Positions 28,872 through 42,188 of a stretch of 64,000 nucleotides of DNA are shown here, piece by piece. The notes under the pieces are model-generated. The model searched no databases. It had not been told where the DNA came from and worked only from the letters and a program-made list of their open reading frames with translations. This DNA comes from Latrodectus hesperus. Lineage: Eukaryota; Arthropoda; Arachnida; Araneae; Theridiidae. Numbering within the stretch: position 1 is the stretch's first letter; each line of letters opens with the position of its first letter. The position numbers and the translations under genes were made by a program. The DNA is taken from the NCBI GenBank assembly GCA_037975125.1, contig CM075850.1, forward strand, positions 127,243,292 to 127,307,291, given 5' to 3'.

Positions 28872-28960
28872 AATATTTATTTCTTTAATATTGTGTCGGA
28901 TTTCATTAATGTCAACGCTTTCATGGATCTGGTCTGACTTTGTCAGAGCGGATGGGAGAT
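28570..28960 (+). mobile_element. LINE family 2 3' end, interrupted by (TA)n
   Basis: The ORF2 C-terminal end on the plus strand. A frame near 28710-28780 reads E-Q-A-S-P-Q-I-I-L-D-Y-L-G-V-E-E-E-D-I-H, the zinc-knuckle region with the last Cys replaced by Tyr. A TA microsatellite (28824-28864) and AT-rich filler follow, then D-F-I-N-V-N-A-F-M-D-L-V-stop at about 28896-28936. The stop sits in the hairpin TCTGAC-TTT-GTCAGA (28933-28947), the family signature. Decayed and inactive. Confidence 0.8.
28824..28864. repeat. (TA)n microsatellite inside LINE
   Basis: About 40 bp of TA repeats lying between two collinear pieces of the LINE C-terminus, so it arose or inserted after the LINE did. Confidence 0.9.
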
Positions 28961-31927
28961 TCAAACAGAAACAGGACATATTAGTGTTTGGAATTTAAAA
29001 TATGAAGTAGACATTTTTGGGTGACAAATATAAGATATAATTGTAAGTTCTGAGGAAATAAAAAGAAGGAGCCATCACAAGAAATAATTAAATTTCACTA
29101 ATAATAATTGTCGGTTAAAAAAAAATGCAAAATTCGTACTTGTTTGTGAATATGTTTGTATAATAGAATAAGCAAGCAAACTGTTCTTATAATGATGTAG
29201 ATAAAATATATAATTTCATACTTCAAAAAACTAAAAAAAAATAATTGATCAGAATTAAATAAGTTTCAGGAAGAGGTACAATTTCAAATGATGGAATTAA
29301 TAAGTTATATAAATGTTCCAATGCATTTGAAAGAATCTTGTTACAGTAAAGAAATTGTCGGTAAAATTCAATTTCGCCACTTTGAGAAACATGCAAGAAA
29401 AAATGGCGTTGTCTGAGCTAATGTAAAGTAAACACAAAACTTACGCCACTGAACTGTTAGCCAAATGATTAATTCTCTTGCCTTCGGTTCAACAGCTTAT
29501 GACTATCCATCCCACCTGTAACTTGGATATTTCCATGGGTTCAGAATACACTTTAAAATGGTAAGTCACAGTCTTATTTGTCTTCATGTGCAAAAAGTGA
29601 TTATTGAGAAGCAAACAAACATAAAATAGGCGCATTACGATGTAAGCAAAGTATCCATTCCGCAACTCGAAAAAAATCTGTTTTCTTCGTTTAAATATCT
29701 TTTTTTTAATGTGTATAACCTCACTTTATTAAAATTAATAAAATCTGAAAAATAAAACAAATTTTACCAGAATATTTTTCTTATAACTTTGCAATAGGTG
29801 AATTCTCTTTATTTCGGGTTTATCACTAGTGGTGATGATGTAGGACCAAACCTGTTTATTGAATGAGTACGCTGTTATCAGGCATTATCATACGAAAAAT
29901 GTCTGCAGCGTAAAGGGCCAAAATAGGTATTAAATATCATGTTAATCTTGCTCTGCAAGTTATAATCTATTCCAGATTATGAACGAATTGGTGCCAAAAT
30001 TTAAAGAAATACCAGCTTAGACTTTATGTTGCAGGATGACAGTACGAAAGAAAGATACTTTTCGGAAAACATTTTATTCAATAAATCGTTGAAACACACA
30101 GACACATACGTATACATTTCATTAATAATAATGTCTTCCAAAGTGAAGAAAAGATTAGAAACTTATTAAGTCAAACTACTCTTCATACTACAATGCACTA
30201 ATTTAAATAGCTATAGCTTAAATCCTAACTACAATTTTAGAATCAGAAACTTATCATTTTACATAGAAAAATTGAATATTAAAAAAAATGATAATATGTT
30301 TAAGTCGTAGAAGAATGATTATATAATATTGTCTTTTATTATTATTATTGAGGTTTAAATATTGAAATTTTTTTAAATACCATGTCATACAAAATATCTC
30401 TACGATATACTGATCAAAACATTACCAAATACCAGAAAATATATCTATGAAACTGCAATGTACTCAAACATTAATTTTTGAAATATGTGATCAAATTGAC
30501 TCACAAGAATTGCAGTATAATAGGAAAGTATCTCTTATAGGTTGACCCGATATCCTGTATTATAAAATTAACGACTCTAAATTCAATCGATGTAATTTGG
30601 GCAACTGATAAACTCCAGTTTATCCTGAAGTTATTTTAAATGCGGTTATTTAATTTTTATTTTTTTCCAGAAAAAGTATAATTTGTTATCACATAATTTG
30701 TTATTGGCAAACTATTGATTACCAACATATCCAGGTCGCAATGTAATAGGATGATCAAACTTTCATTTGTATTTTTGAGGAAACATTTAATTTTAGCTTA
30801 AAATAATGAGAGAGTTAGGTTTACTTTACCAAAGTGATTAAAATTATGCCCGACAGCGTTTGATTAAGACCAAACAGATTTACAACTTCTACTTATTTTA
30901 ACGGCTTAAGATTGAAATTCTTAACATGCGTGAAAAATGGAATAAATGCTGTTTAAACAAGACAAAGTAACTGAAAATCTGAATAATAAATTAATTTTTG
31001 ATAACTCATATTCAAGTCTTTTCTTATTAGTAAAACAAGTTAAAATTTTTGAAATTCTCATTAAAAATAAAAAAATTTTATTTCCCTTCATGATATCTAT
31101 CTTTAACGAATTATATTTTTCAAAATAATAATACTAAAAATGTATTCATAAACAGTAGAGTATGAATAACTAATAATTAATTAAAGTTAATAATCATCAA
31201 TTTATATGGAGATCACTTTTATTAGTAGCTTTCATATTAAATTAAAACATTAAATTTAATGTGTTCTGTAAGTTGCTACTACTCATATATATTTCGAAAA
31301 ATTTTATGAATTACATATTTTACTTTTTTTTTAGCGAGGAAAGTTAAACTATTTCGTATTACAATTTTCAATTTTTAGGCATAATACACAGATTTATTCA
31401 AAAAATATACTATACACGATCATATATATGGAAAGCAATTTTTAAAAACTTGATATCTCTTCGCTGAACAATAATTATCGTTTCTACATATTCAACTTTC
31501 TAGAAATTTGATATCATTAATTCAAATGATAATTAGTTAATTTTTTCAGGTTTTCAATCTCTGGAAAATAATAGAAGATTTTCAGCTTAAAAGAAAGCGT
31601 TTTTGCATTAGATATAAGTCTTTTTTGTCAGAACACAGAAATTTATTGAAACAAATGTGCTACATTTAAAATATATTTAAGAATAATAAATTATTTTTTA
31701 AAGTTTCATAAATTTTATGAATCATTAAGGATTTTTAATAATTATATGAACTTGATTCTCAGAAGAATTTAATGTATACATAAACATTCCCAATTTAAAA
31801 TCATTAGTATAGTGATTTTACACTAGACATTCATTTTTTACGAAGAAAGCACAAATATAGTTAGAGAGCTTGTTCCAATTTTTAAATATATTAAAAAGAT
31901 GTGAAGTACATTTTAAATCTATAAGTC
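28961..31927. other. AT-rich non-coding DNA
   Basis: No supported gene. Slightly GC-richer patches at 29430-29560 (a weak tRNA-like stretch GTTAGCCAAATGATTAA without a good B-box) and 29810-30080 gave no recognisable family. Confidence 0.5.
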
Positions 31928-32704
31928 TTTTAAACCAGCGGTTCTTAACCTATGGGTCGCGAAGCATATTTCTTGGGTCGCGCTGAGTCGAACCAAAAAA
32001 GTTTGTAATACACGCCCCAAATAATAAGTAATACCAACACCTCCTAGAAGAGTTACAAAACACTACAAAAACACTGAATCTTTAAGTGCTTTCTGGTTAA
32101 AATTAAAAACCGATAAGCCAATAATTGTTAAAGAAGCCCTAAAAGTATTATTGCCCTTTTCAACAAAATATATGTGTGAGGCTGGTTTTTCGGCTCTGTG
32201 TGTAATCAAAAACAATTACCGGAACAAGTTAAATCCTGAAATAGATATAAGGTGCTCCTTGACAAGCATTCAACCGAGGTTTGAAAATCTTTCAAAATGT
32301 ATTCAAGCACAAGGTTCTCATTAAAACTGTATGCGACTTACATTTAAAATTTAAAAGACTTAACATATGTATAGATATTTCTTTTTTTTTTTAGGAATAA
32401 TTTAAAATGTCAATTATTTTCAAAAATTTATATGTTTTAATTTGGTCAATAAAAATTATTAAAAACACTTGATTATTAATTAAATTTTCCTTGGATCGAA
32501 AAGTACTTTTGTTTATCTTTATTATTAAAAAATAAATAAAAAATTTGTAAGTTAAAAAAATCATCATCGTAGGATTGAAGATTTTTTAAAAATACGATCT
32601 AAAATAAAGCAATGAAGAAATTTGACTTTTTTTGGGTCGCGGCATGAACATATTTCTCAAATTTGGGTCGCGGCTTAAAAAGGTTAAGAACCACTGTTTT
32701 AAAC
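31928..32704 (+). mobile_element. hAT element, 761 bp, with 8-bp TSD
   Basis: The 8-bp TSD TTTTAAAC (31928-31935 and 32697-32704) flanks terminal inverted repeats CAGCGGTTCTTAACC (from 31936) and GGTTAAGAACCACTG (to 32696), one mismatch in 15. Sub-terminal GGGTCGCG motifs are repeated near both ends in inverted orientation. Terminal CA(G), an 8-bp TSD and the GGTTCTTAACC core are standard hAT features. The element is an internal-deletion derivative: only the last part of a transposase gene remains. Confidence 0.95.
32040..32324 (+). pseudogene. hAT transposase C-terminal domain, open frame
   Basis: An uninterrupted frame of about 94 codons ending at TAA 32322-32324, with no stop or frameshift through the hAT C-terminal dimerisation domain. 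It reads S-A-F-W-L-K-L-K, then V-L-L-P-F-S-T-K-Y-M-C-E-A-G-F-S-A-L, then N-Y-R-N-K-L-N-P, and finally P-R-F-E-N-L. The L-P-F-x-T-x-Y-x-C-E-x-G-F-S-A core is intact, including the Cys-Glu pair. It resembles the ZBED5/SCAND3-type branch and differs from the element at 17540. There is no ATG at the 5' end (first Met is inside the core). Upstream, another frame reads L-L-E-E-L-Q, suggesting a frameshift at the deletion. Confidence 0.8.
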
Positions 32705-33005
32705 TATTTATATTTTTCCCCAATTAATAATAAAAGATATTTAATTCAAATAATGAAATGTATTTAAGTAAAAAATGTAAGAGTATAAAGTAACAAATTA
32801 ATCAAATAATTTTAAAAATTTAAAAGTCAAAAGTGTGAAAAAACTTTAAATAGTAGATCTCCCACCTAGAAATGATAATAATAATAGATAGTCAATTCTA
32901 AGAATATTATCTGATATTGAATTTGTACTTAAAAATATGGATTGAAAAATTTTTTATTGGGTAATTCTGAAAATTAAGAATATTAGATGAAAAAAGATCA
33001 CTTAC
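32705..33005. other. intron, AT-rich
   Basis: Sequence between the hAT element and the exon donor, including the GTAAGT donor (read on the minus strand, 33005-33000). No other feature. Confidence 0.5.
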
Positions 33006-33166
33006 TAGATCAAATATCTGAGTGAGCGTTATACCTAATCGAATAACTATGGCATCAGATGCGTTTTTTACGGGTCGAACGCTGTTGTCGTATCCCCACA
33101 TGAGTTTGTCGACTAATCGTTTCTCATCACTGTAATCCTTGCGAATCACCTCTCTCGGCTCGTCTC
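33006..33166 (-). CDS. nicotinic acetylcholine receptor-type subunit, exon 2 (partial gene)
   Basis: A 161-bp exon on the minus strand. The acceptor is TTGCAG|GAGACG (AG at 33168-33167) and the donor is GATCTA|GTAAGTGA (GT at 33005-33004). The entering intron is phase 1 and the leaving one phase 0. It encodes D-E-P-R-E-V-I-R-K-D-Y-S-D-E-K-R-L-V then K-L-M-W-G-Y-D-N-S-V-R-P-V-K-N-A-S-D-A and L-G-I-T-L-T-Q-I-F-D-L. This is the N-terminal helix and first beta strand of the extracellular ligand-binding domain of Cys-loop nAChR subunits (family pattern E-x-R-L-x-x-x-L-x-x-x-Y-x-x-x-x-R-P-V then L-x-Q-I-x-D). N-A-S is a potential N-glycosylation site. In arthropod nAChR genes exon 2 has the same position, beginning after the signal peptide and ending before the D/N-x-K-N-Q exon. 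The subunit type is uncertain; the T-L-T-Q-I-F-D ending is nearer alpha9/10-like than alpha1-like subunits. Exons 1 and 3 were not found. Confidence 0.85.
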
Positions 33167-33539
33167 CTGCAATAATGAAGAGAATTAGTGAGACATGATG
33201 AAATAGTGATAAATAAGGAACGGAAGCATTTTGATAAATAGAGAAAGATATAAGCAATCATATTAAATAATAATGTACAAACTTCAAGAATATTTTGAAT
33301 TTTGTAACAATATATAGGAATGCTTACTATGCATTATATTTAAATATACGTATTCGGTTCATCAAAATTTAACATTTGAGTGTATATGTATTAAATAATT
33401 ATACGAATAAAAATGACTATTTTCTAGTTCGAATTTATTAACGTGTGAGAAAGAATTTGAAAAGTGTAGCTGGTTGACAAACTATTTGCAGCACAAATCA
33501 GTTATTTGAGAAAATTATCATTTGATAAAATGTTATGTT
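33167..33539. other. intron upstream of the nAChR exon
   Basis: AT-rich sequence containing the acceptor region (on the minus strand a TTCATTATTGCAG stretch, modest pyrimidine content). Nothing else recognised. Confidence 0.55.
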
Positions 33540-33906
33540 AATTATGACACTTGGACAAGCCAAGCTTGCTATTCCGTTGGCTATGCGAATTTAGGTAAGT
33601 AGTGTGCGTCTTTCGTTTAACAAGAGCACCACGAAGGTGAAATTACGACTTTCTGTAAACTGCTCCGATAGATGGCACCACCAGAGAATCCTCTCCTCAA
33701 TTTTGAGATTGATCTGAAAGGAAGGAAACTTTCTCCAGACCGTTACACCCAGGGTAACTGCTCAACAACCGACCACAGGACTTTCGATCCCACAGATTTA
33801 AGGAGCACGTATATCGCATGAATTCGCGGGTCTTTGGCGGCATTGGGAATTGAACCCCGCCTTTCTGGGTGGAAGGCTGTTGCCGTAACCACTAAGCTAC
33901 CACGGT
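33540..33906 (-). mobile_element. tRNA-headed SINE (GGCTTGTCC-tail family), near complete
   Basis: Read on the minus strand, the head at 33906-33830 has an A-box (TAGCTTAGTGG) and a B-box (GGTTCAATTCC) with tRNA-like spacing, followed by a body of about 290 bp. The body ends GGCTTGTCCAAGTGTCATAA at 33541. Body and tail match 17880-18100 and the tails at 55180-55292 and 63552-63660. It is the most complete member of this family here and is expected to be transcribed by pol III and mobilised by a LINE. It lies about 0.4 kb upstream of the nAChR exon, inside the putative intron. Confidence 0.85.
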
Positions 33907-34944
33907 CTTATTTTACAAAATAAATATAGACATTGAATATACAGCCTTATCAAGATTAAATACTAACTGTAATCTTAGTTAATTTTAACTTTAATAACTA
34001 AATACTTTTATTGAAAGTAACTAGTTACTTCCAGTAATTAGCTTCCATTATAATAATTAACTATTAGTAACTTTATCAATTAGTTATTAATATTCACATT
34101 TAGTGACTACATATATATAACACCACTAGTAAATATATTTTTTATGCAAAAGACTATGAGAAGTAAAAGATGTTTATCAATAACATTATGGCATAATTTC
34201 GTAAATGAAACGGTCTTATTTTGTAAGGTACCTAGTGTGAAACAAAACGCTAATGCTTTTTCACATGAACAGCATAAATTTTAAATTTTACCCCATTGTG
34301 AATTGTCTAAAAATTGGTAGAATATGTTTGAGCAAAGGGCGTTTCAATAATATTTTGAATACTTAAGGAAATCATGTCCAACAGATCGTTACTATTTAAG
34401 ATAACTGGAAATTCTTTCTGAAAATGAGAGGAACATGATATTGTATGCTTTAGATGGAATGCAATGCGCAATATAGAACGATGTATTAATCCTATTTTAT
34501 ATGAGTATAAAATTTCTCATTTACCCTTTGCATGAATTGTCGAAAATACAATGTTATGATTGCAAATAAAATTAACATAATCCCATAACAAAATTACACT
34601 GATCATTTTAAATGCTTAACTTAGGATTTCCATGCATAAAGTAGGAGGATATGTACTTTTTACTGTTGCATTAAACAATGTGTGCCCAAAAGTGAACAAA
34701 TTACTGATCACATGAATAACAAGTTTCGTATTTTACACATGTAGGAATTATTCAAAAAGCAGCAGATATCTGCAAAATGCTCGGCATTATGATGGTATAC
34801 GACTTCATGTCAAAGTTATAGGCAACATTTTCCGAGGACTGGATAATCCTCCACAACATGAGACGAGAACATATTCTTCGATATAGAATAAAATGGCCGA
34901 TACAAAGCGAAATGTTAATCCCAATTTTATCTGAGCAGCAAATG
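33907..34944. other. AT-rich non-coding DNA
   Basis: No supported gene. Imperfect short tandem-like TTAGTAACT/AACTAAT motifs occur around 33970-34110, and GC rises a little from 34750. Confidence 0.5.
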
Positions 34945-35250
34945 GGCCACAGGGGCATGGTTGGTTTGGGTGTCATTATCGTAATTAAAAGGTAGTGAGT
35001 TTTGATCCTGGTTTAACCGAGGATCCACCGTGTTCATTAGGTGGCTGGGGCATGTTGAATTGGTCATGGTCGCAATGTTCTCCAAGTGAAATGATATCGA
35101 TGAGGGTGACAAGTTAAGTATTAGGAGGTCTTCTGATTGCTCTTTGCTTCTAAACTGCAAAGACTCCCACACCGCTGCTTCCACTAACTGGTAGAACCAA
35201 AGCGCTAGGTTAGCAACAGGTTGCAACAATAACAACCTGAATAGTAAATA
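34945..35250 (+). mobile_element. tRNA-headed SINE (AAC-tail family), copy 1
   Basis: An A-box-like GGCATGGTTGGTTTGG and a B-box-like GAGTTTTGATCCTGG near 34990 head a body that aligns along its length with 36675-36950 (shared GGTAG-GAGTTT-GATCC, AATGTTCTCCAAG/AATGTCCTTCAAG, AAATGATA, then CTAGGT). It ends in an A/C-rich tail (CAACAATAACAACC). Reading frames on the minus strand across it are incidental. Confidence 0.7.
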
Positions 35251-35929
35251 GTAGTAAATTATCAGAAAATTGGCAGAATGAGGCATGACATCCAATGCTA
35301 AAGATGTCATTTGAAATGCACATTGCATTGAAAATGCAGTCGAGTCGAATACATACTTAGAGGCAATTGCTAGAAACAGTTAAACATTCATTTGGTGCAT
35401 TTCTCCAACTAAGGATCGAAAATGGGAAAAGAATCTTAAACTATTACACAGTATACATAGCAGATTAATCATTATACTCACTTTTCTGTCATATGTTGTT
35501 ATAATCGAATATTTATTTTCTCTAAAAATCCATTATAGTTCACAATGTTTAATTATCTTTTTAGCTTTTTTAATGGATATAAAAAACTAGTTACAAGAAG
35601 CTTTTCAAATTGCATTATTCCTTTATAATTATTTCAAAGGGCATCATAATTAACAACATGACATAAATATTAGTGTTTGATGCTCAAACTATCAATCTTG
35701 GAATTATGTTTTTGAACACTTTGACAGCACACTTAATATCGGAAGAAGAATCCAAGAATTAGTCATTAAGGAAACATTTTAAAATAGTTAACTGAAATAT
35801 ATAAAAAAATATACAATAGAAAACATAAATATAAGTTCTTATTATTCACTGCATCATTTTTAAAAGATTATATTTTAATTGGCAATAAATGTTTGTATCT
35901 AATTACAAATTCTCAAACAGAGCTCCAGC
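35251..35929. other. AT-rich non-coding DNA
   Basis: Nothing recognised. Confidence 0.5.
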
Positions 35930-36200
35930 AATTCATCAGCTTCACGTTAAGATCAGCAAAGTGAAGCATCACTGGCAGCAGGTGGAATTGGGGAGGGCGA
36001 CCCCATTCTGCCTCACTTGGTCGTTGGAACTTCATCGGTAGGCGACTTGTTCATATTCATTTGTGATGACCAAAAACTTTCCATTGCTGTGGTAAGATGT
36101 GAAGAAGATGGTTCAGCTCAGAAGTGACCTTATCACTAGGTCAAAGTTCAAAATTATGAAGTGCTTGGTGGTAAATGAGTGTTCTAAACTTATGAGATAC
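35930..36200 (+). mobile_element. diverged SINE body related to 54900-55170
   Basis: A GC-rich block without a visible tRNA head. Its segment CAGCTCAGAAGTGACC through GGTCAAAGTTCAAAATTATG (36114-36158) aligns with CAGCTCAGGTGTGGCC and GTGGTTCAAAATTACG at 55122-55166, and looser matches extend upstream. It is probably an old copy of the long SINE at 54588-55292. Confidence 0.55.
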
Positions 36201-36674
36201 CGTCAAGAACTTGCAGGCATCACAATGCATGAATTAATGTATGTATGTATCACAAACAAGAATTTTTGAATTGCATTTGACTTGGAAAAATACTTCGATT
36301 AATAGTGGCGCACAAATACAAGTGTTTATTGCATAAGGAGCCATACTTTAATAATTATTTTAAATAATATCATTATTAATGATGAATACTATAAATAGAA
36401 ATGTTTTTCTCTCAGACATCTGTTTTTCATTATTATTTGATGAGTAATGAAATACAATTATATATACAAGTATTTATTGCATTAAATAATTATCTGAAAT
36501 GATATTATTATAAATGGTTGGACATAAATAACAGTTCTTCTTGTTTATACAATTACTTTTAAATGATGTTATTATAATTAATGGAAATTTATTGTTGCTG
36601 CTATTATCTATGATAATTAATAAATATTTTGAAGGAAATTGAATATCTTTTTTTACTCGCTCTTTTTAGAAAGG
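36201..36674. other. AT-rich non-coding DNA
   Basis: A short (GTAT)n run near 36240; otherwise nothing recognised. Confidence 0.5.
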
Positions 36675-36952
36675 CAGCTGTGGCCTGGTTAGTTATGGCG
36701 TCGTTTTAATTATCAGAAGGTAGGGAGTTTGAATCCCGGCTTATCCGAAGATCGATAGTGTTTGAAAGAGGCATCTGGTGCATATTATTTCTCAATGTCC
36801 TTCAAGGGAAATGATACTCATGAAGGGGGTCTTCGGCTTAATCTGTACATCTGAATTACAAAGAATCCACTCTTTTGCTTACATTAACTTGTAGAGTCCA
36901 TCTCTGGGCTAGGTACACGGAAGTATGGTGGTGCAACAACAACGACTTCCTT
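36675..36952 (+). mobile_element. tRNA-headed SINE (AAC-tail family), copy 2
   Basis: The head has GTGGCCTGGTTAGTTATGG (A-box region) and GAGTTTGAATCCCGG (B-box) near 36728. The body is collinear with 34945-35250 and ends GGTGCAACAACAACGAC. It is better preserved than copy 1 in the B-box. A frame at 36875-37102 begins in its tail and is incidental. Confidence 0.75.
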
Positions 36953-39229
<2,277 letters not shown>

Positions 39230-39420
39230 GTTTTTCATATCTTGTCCTTTATTTCAGTGTTAGGATAATTGAGGAATGATTAATACTTTGATTTTCAATT
39301 CAATAATTTGTAAGTTCGACTCTCACTATTGTTGTGAATATTTTTAACCATGTGTAATCTAATTTAGAACTCAAAGTTCCTAGTGAGACTTTTTATGCAA
39401 AAAAATGGCTATAAAGAGAC
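39230..39420 (+). repeat. possible tRNA-like SINE remnant
   Basis: TTAGGATAATTGAGG (A-box-like) and AAGTTCGACTCTCAC (B-box-like, about 39312) are spaced as in a tRNA-derived head. The following bases loosely match those after the B-box at 62430 (TTGTTGTGAATATTTTTAAC versus TTGTTGCTGG and TATTTAAC). Low-copy and diverged, so tentative. Confidence 0.35.
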
Positions 39421-39436
39421 AAACCCAAGAATTTTC

Positions 39437-40064
39437 CCTTAAAGCCTAGGTTTCCAAAGTGGTCCAGGTTGACCCCCAGGGTCCATAAGAGACCACAAGG
39501 GGGTCCACCTAGAGGTGAAAAGAAAACAGGGGTTCACAAGTTGTAAGTTGGGGTTCACAAAAAATTTTCTGGTTTTCATAATAAAGAACAAAGTTTTGGC
39601 TTGGATTTACCTATCAACGTAGGCAGGTCGCATCATTCACTAAGTAGGTACTCAAAAATGTTCGAGATTCAGTTCAAACACAGAATTGAATAAAACAATA
39701 GGTAATAGTACAAGAGTGTACACCACATGTCGAGACTTGCAAAGTGTCACCCGTGCGCCGTCTCATTAAAAGTATAACTATCTTTTATTGTTGATTTACG
39801 TTTCAGAGTTCATTGTTGATTTTTTGTCAATTGTTGATTGCTTGTAATAATATTTATAATTTTGTATAACCACAAGTATTATTTTAATAAATAGGACACT
39901 AAAGAAAATGTTCTACTTTATTTCTTAACACCCCCAGCTTAGGGTGATATTTTTTAGGAGTATTGGGACTACAGTAGAAATGCAGCAGCAGGGGGTCTAC
40001 CGAAAATTGTAAAATTTTGAAAGTGGTCCGCGAGAAAAAAAGTTCGTGAACCGATGCCTTAAAG
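39437..40064. mobile_element. hAT-type MITE, 612 bp, with 8-bp TSD
   Basis: The perfect 8-bp TSD CCTTAAAG (39437-39444 and 40057-40064) flanks an element with degenerate terminal inverted repeats (CCTAGGTTTCCAAAG left; GTTCGTGAACCGATG right). Sub-terminal GTGGTCC motifs occur near both ends, and the left end carries several G/C-rich GGGTCC-type words. The GGTTCCCAAA-like terminus and 8-bp TSD are characteristic of hAT MITEs. I see no transposase remnant inside. Not the same family as 31936-32696. Confidence 0.88.
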
Positions 40065-40481
40065 AAACAAGTAAACTTATTAACAAAAGTACATACTTTT
40101 ACAGTTCATTAAATATGCATCTTGTAAACGTATTTTGGAATAAAAATTTGGCAAATTTAATTGGAAGTTTCTTTATTTCTATAAAACCAAATTTGAAATA
40201 GAGAACTGAAATTAGATTTCAGTAAATTGTGTTTAAAACTTATGACTTTTCTAATTCATAGTTTTTTCTCATTATTTTAGCAATATTTACTACATTGTAT
40301 TAAAATATATTGATGATTAATTCATTGCCAGTGAAAATTATATATAAGAATGAGTTGAAATTCAATCTATGTTCACTTAACTTATCACTACATAAGTATA
40401 CAGATACATACAATTTTTCAGTGAATAACTCAATTTTAAGTAACTGTTATAATATTTCTTGTGTTAATAAATACTTTTTAT
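40065..40481. other. AT-rich non-coding DNA
   Basis: Nothing recognised. Confidence 0.5.
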
Positions 40482-40623
40482 GATATTAAAACTATAAACT
40501 CTGATGATTTTTTTAAAAAAAACTTTCCGTAATGAAAATCAAAAGATACTATGGTATTAAAACTATAATCTCTGATGATTTTTTTAAAAAACTGTCCTTT
40601 ATGAAAACCAAAAGATACTATGA
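40482..40623. repeat. two-copy tandem duplication, about 71-bp unit
   Basis: Two adjacent units beginning TATTAAAACTATAA (40484 and 40555) and ending CAAAAGATACTATG, differing at a few positions (CCGTAATGAAAATC versus CCTTTATGAAAACC). A local tandem duplication old enough to have diverged. Confidence 0.9.
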
Positions 40624-42141
40624 TCTCTTAATAAAATATGATATTAGAAAGTATATCATTATCAAAAAAAATGAGTAAAGAATAAGTGATCCTTCTTAAT
40701 GCACTTGTTTTATTTCAGAGTATAATTGCACTTAAGTTCATCGATTGAAATGGGCATGCTACCTATTTTAATTTCAAAATCAGCGATGAAACGCTTTTAG
40801 TGTTTCATGGAAGAGAAGATAGCAAATAAGTCTGGATTGTGTCTAGATGGCACATAAATAAATATATTTTAAGTAGTTACCAATTAAGTAAAGTGTAATT
40901 TTTCAAAAAGTATTTGCAAAGTGATAAATGATTGCAAATGACAAATAAGTAAGTGAAATTTTTAGAATAAGTAAATACACAATTGGCATGTAAGTAAATC
41001 AAACTAATTCAATATGTAATGTTGTCAAGTAAATAAAAGTGGTTTGTACAGATAGCAATTAATTCTTTGCGGTTCGCAGATAGAGAGAAAATAAAGTGAT
41101 GAGTACAGATAGCAAGTGAAAAAGTGAAGTTGAAGTAAATGCTTGCAGAAAATGTAAAGACGTAAGTAAAATTTATGAAGTAAAAACTAAAGATACAAAT
41201 AAATGTCTTTAATTTAACTTGAGATATGAATTATTCAATAAAGAGAAGAAATTGGCGCTATTTGTATAAAATTCATTGGCGCTATTTGTATTATTTGAAC
41301 TACAATGAGCCCTTTTATTCATAATATTTCAGGTGTTAATCATTTTATGATCAAAAAAGTATTTTCGTTATGTTAGAATAATTAAACTCTTTCACTTACA
41401 CATAATCAATGAATCACAATTAATATGCTTAAGAATCGAGGTTATGATGAGATCAGAAAAAAGGTTCTTCATAAGTCTGAAAATTTTAATAATGCCTTTT
41501 GAGTTAACTAGCTTTATGATATTTTAACTCTAAATCTGGATTTATATAAATATTAAAATATATTATTATGTGGTGTTACATGATATAATTGGAGAATTTA
41601 ATTCAAGCATTACTTAATTAAATTAATTTAATAATTAGTTTTTATCTTCATTCATTAAATTATGTGTTTCGTAAATTAAAAAGAAAATTAAGGTTTGAAA
41701 TATCGCTAAGTTACATAATTAAAAAGTACATAATTATACGTGAAACACAAATATGATGCCCGAAGTTGAAATAATTTTTTAAGTTGAATAAAATGTTCTT
41801 CTAATTCTAAAAATTCTCTAAATTGGAAAATTGAATAAGTAGTTCAAAATCTGAAAATAAGTTGGTCGTAAGTTGGCAATAAGCATATTTATTTACCGTA
41901 AGTCTTACAAATCTATCGTGAATGACTTTGATTTGTCCGATTCCCGTGAAATTTTGTGCAGTCCTATTTACATACAGCTACCAGTGACATAACAGTCAGT
42001 TCCTACTACAGTACAGTTCACGTCAAGGTATACCTGACTAGAACTTGATGTCACACTTCAAATACATGCTTCCTGGAACATAACCTCCTTTACTACTTTC
42101 CTTCTCACTATGTTACAAGCATTTCTTGCAAATTTGAATTA
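40624..42141. other. AT-rich non-coding DNA with local repeats
   Basis: Around 40850-41180 the words AAGTAA, AGTAAGTGAA and TACAGATAGCAA recur irregularly, suggesting an old degenerate minisatellite. A 24-bp tandem unit (ATTGGCGCTATTTGTAT...) occurs twice at 41252-41293. No coding evidence. Confidence 0.5.
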
Positions 42142-42188
42142 ATCTGTATCACAATTTCAAGCATTTTGATTGAAATTGTGATACAGAT
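42142..42188. repeat. perfect 19-bp inverted repeat
   Basis: Arms ATCTGTATCACAATTTCAA (42142-42160) and its exact complement (42170-42188), with a 9-bp loop. No TSD or second copy seen. Confidence 0.85.

Noticed and set aside
32907..33257. The full 116-codon minus-strand frame as a protein
   Set aside because: Only 33006-33166 is coding; the ends of the frame run into introns past a clear GTAAGT donor and AG acceptor.
33830..33906. A functional tRNA gene
   Set aside because: A- and B-boxes are present but the anticodon and acceptor stems do not pair as in a tRNA, and a SINE body follows; it is a tRNA-derived SINE head.
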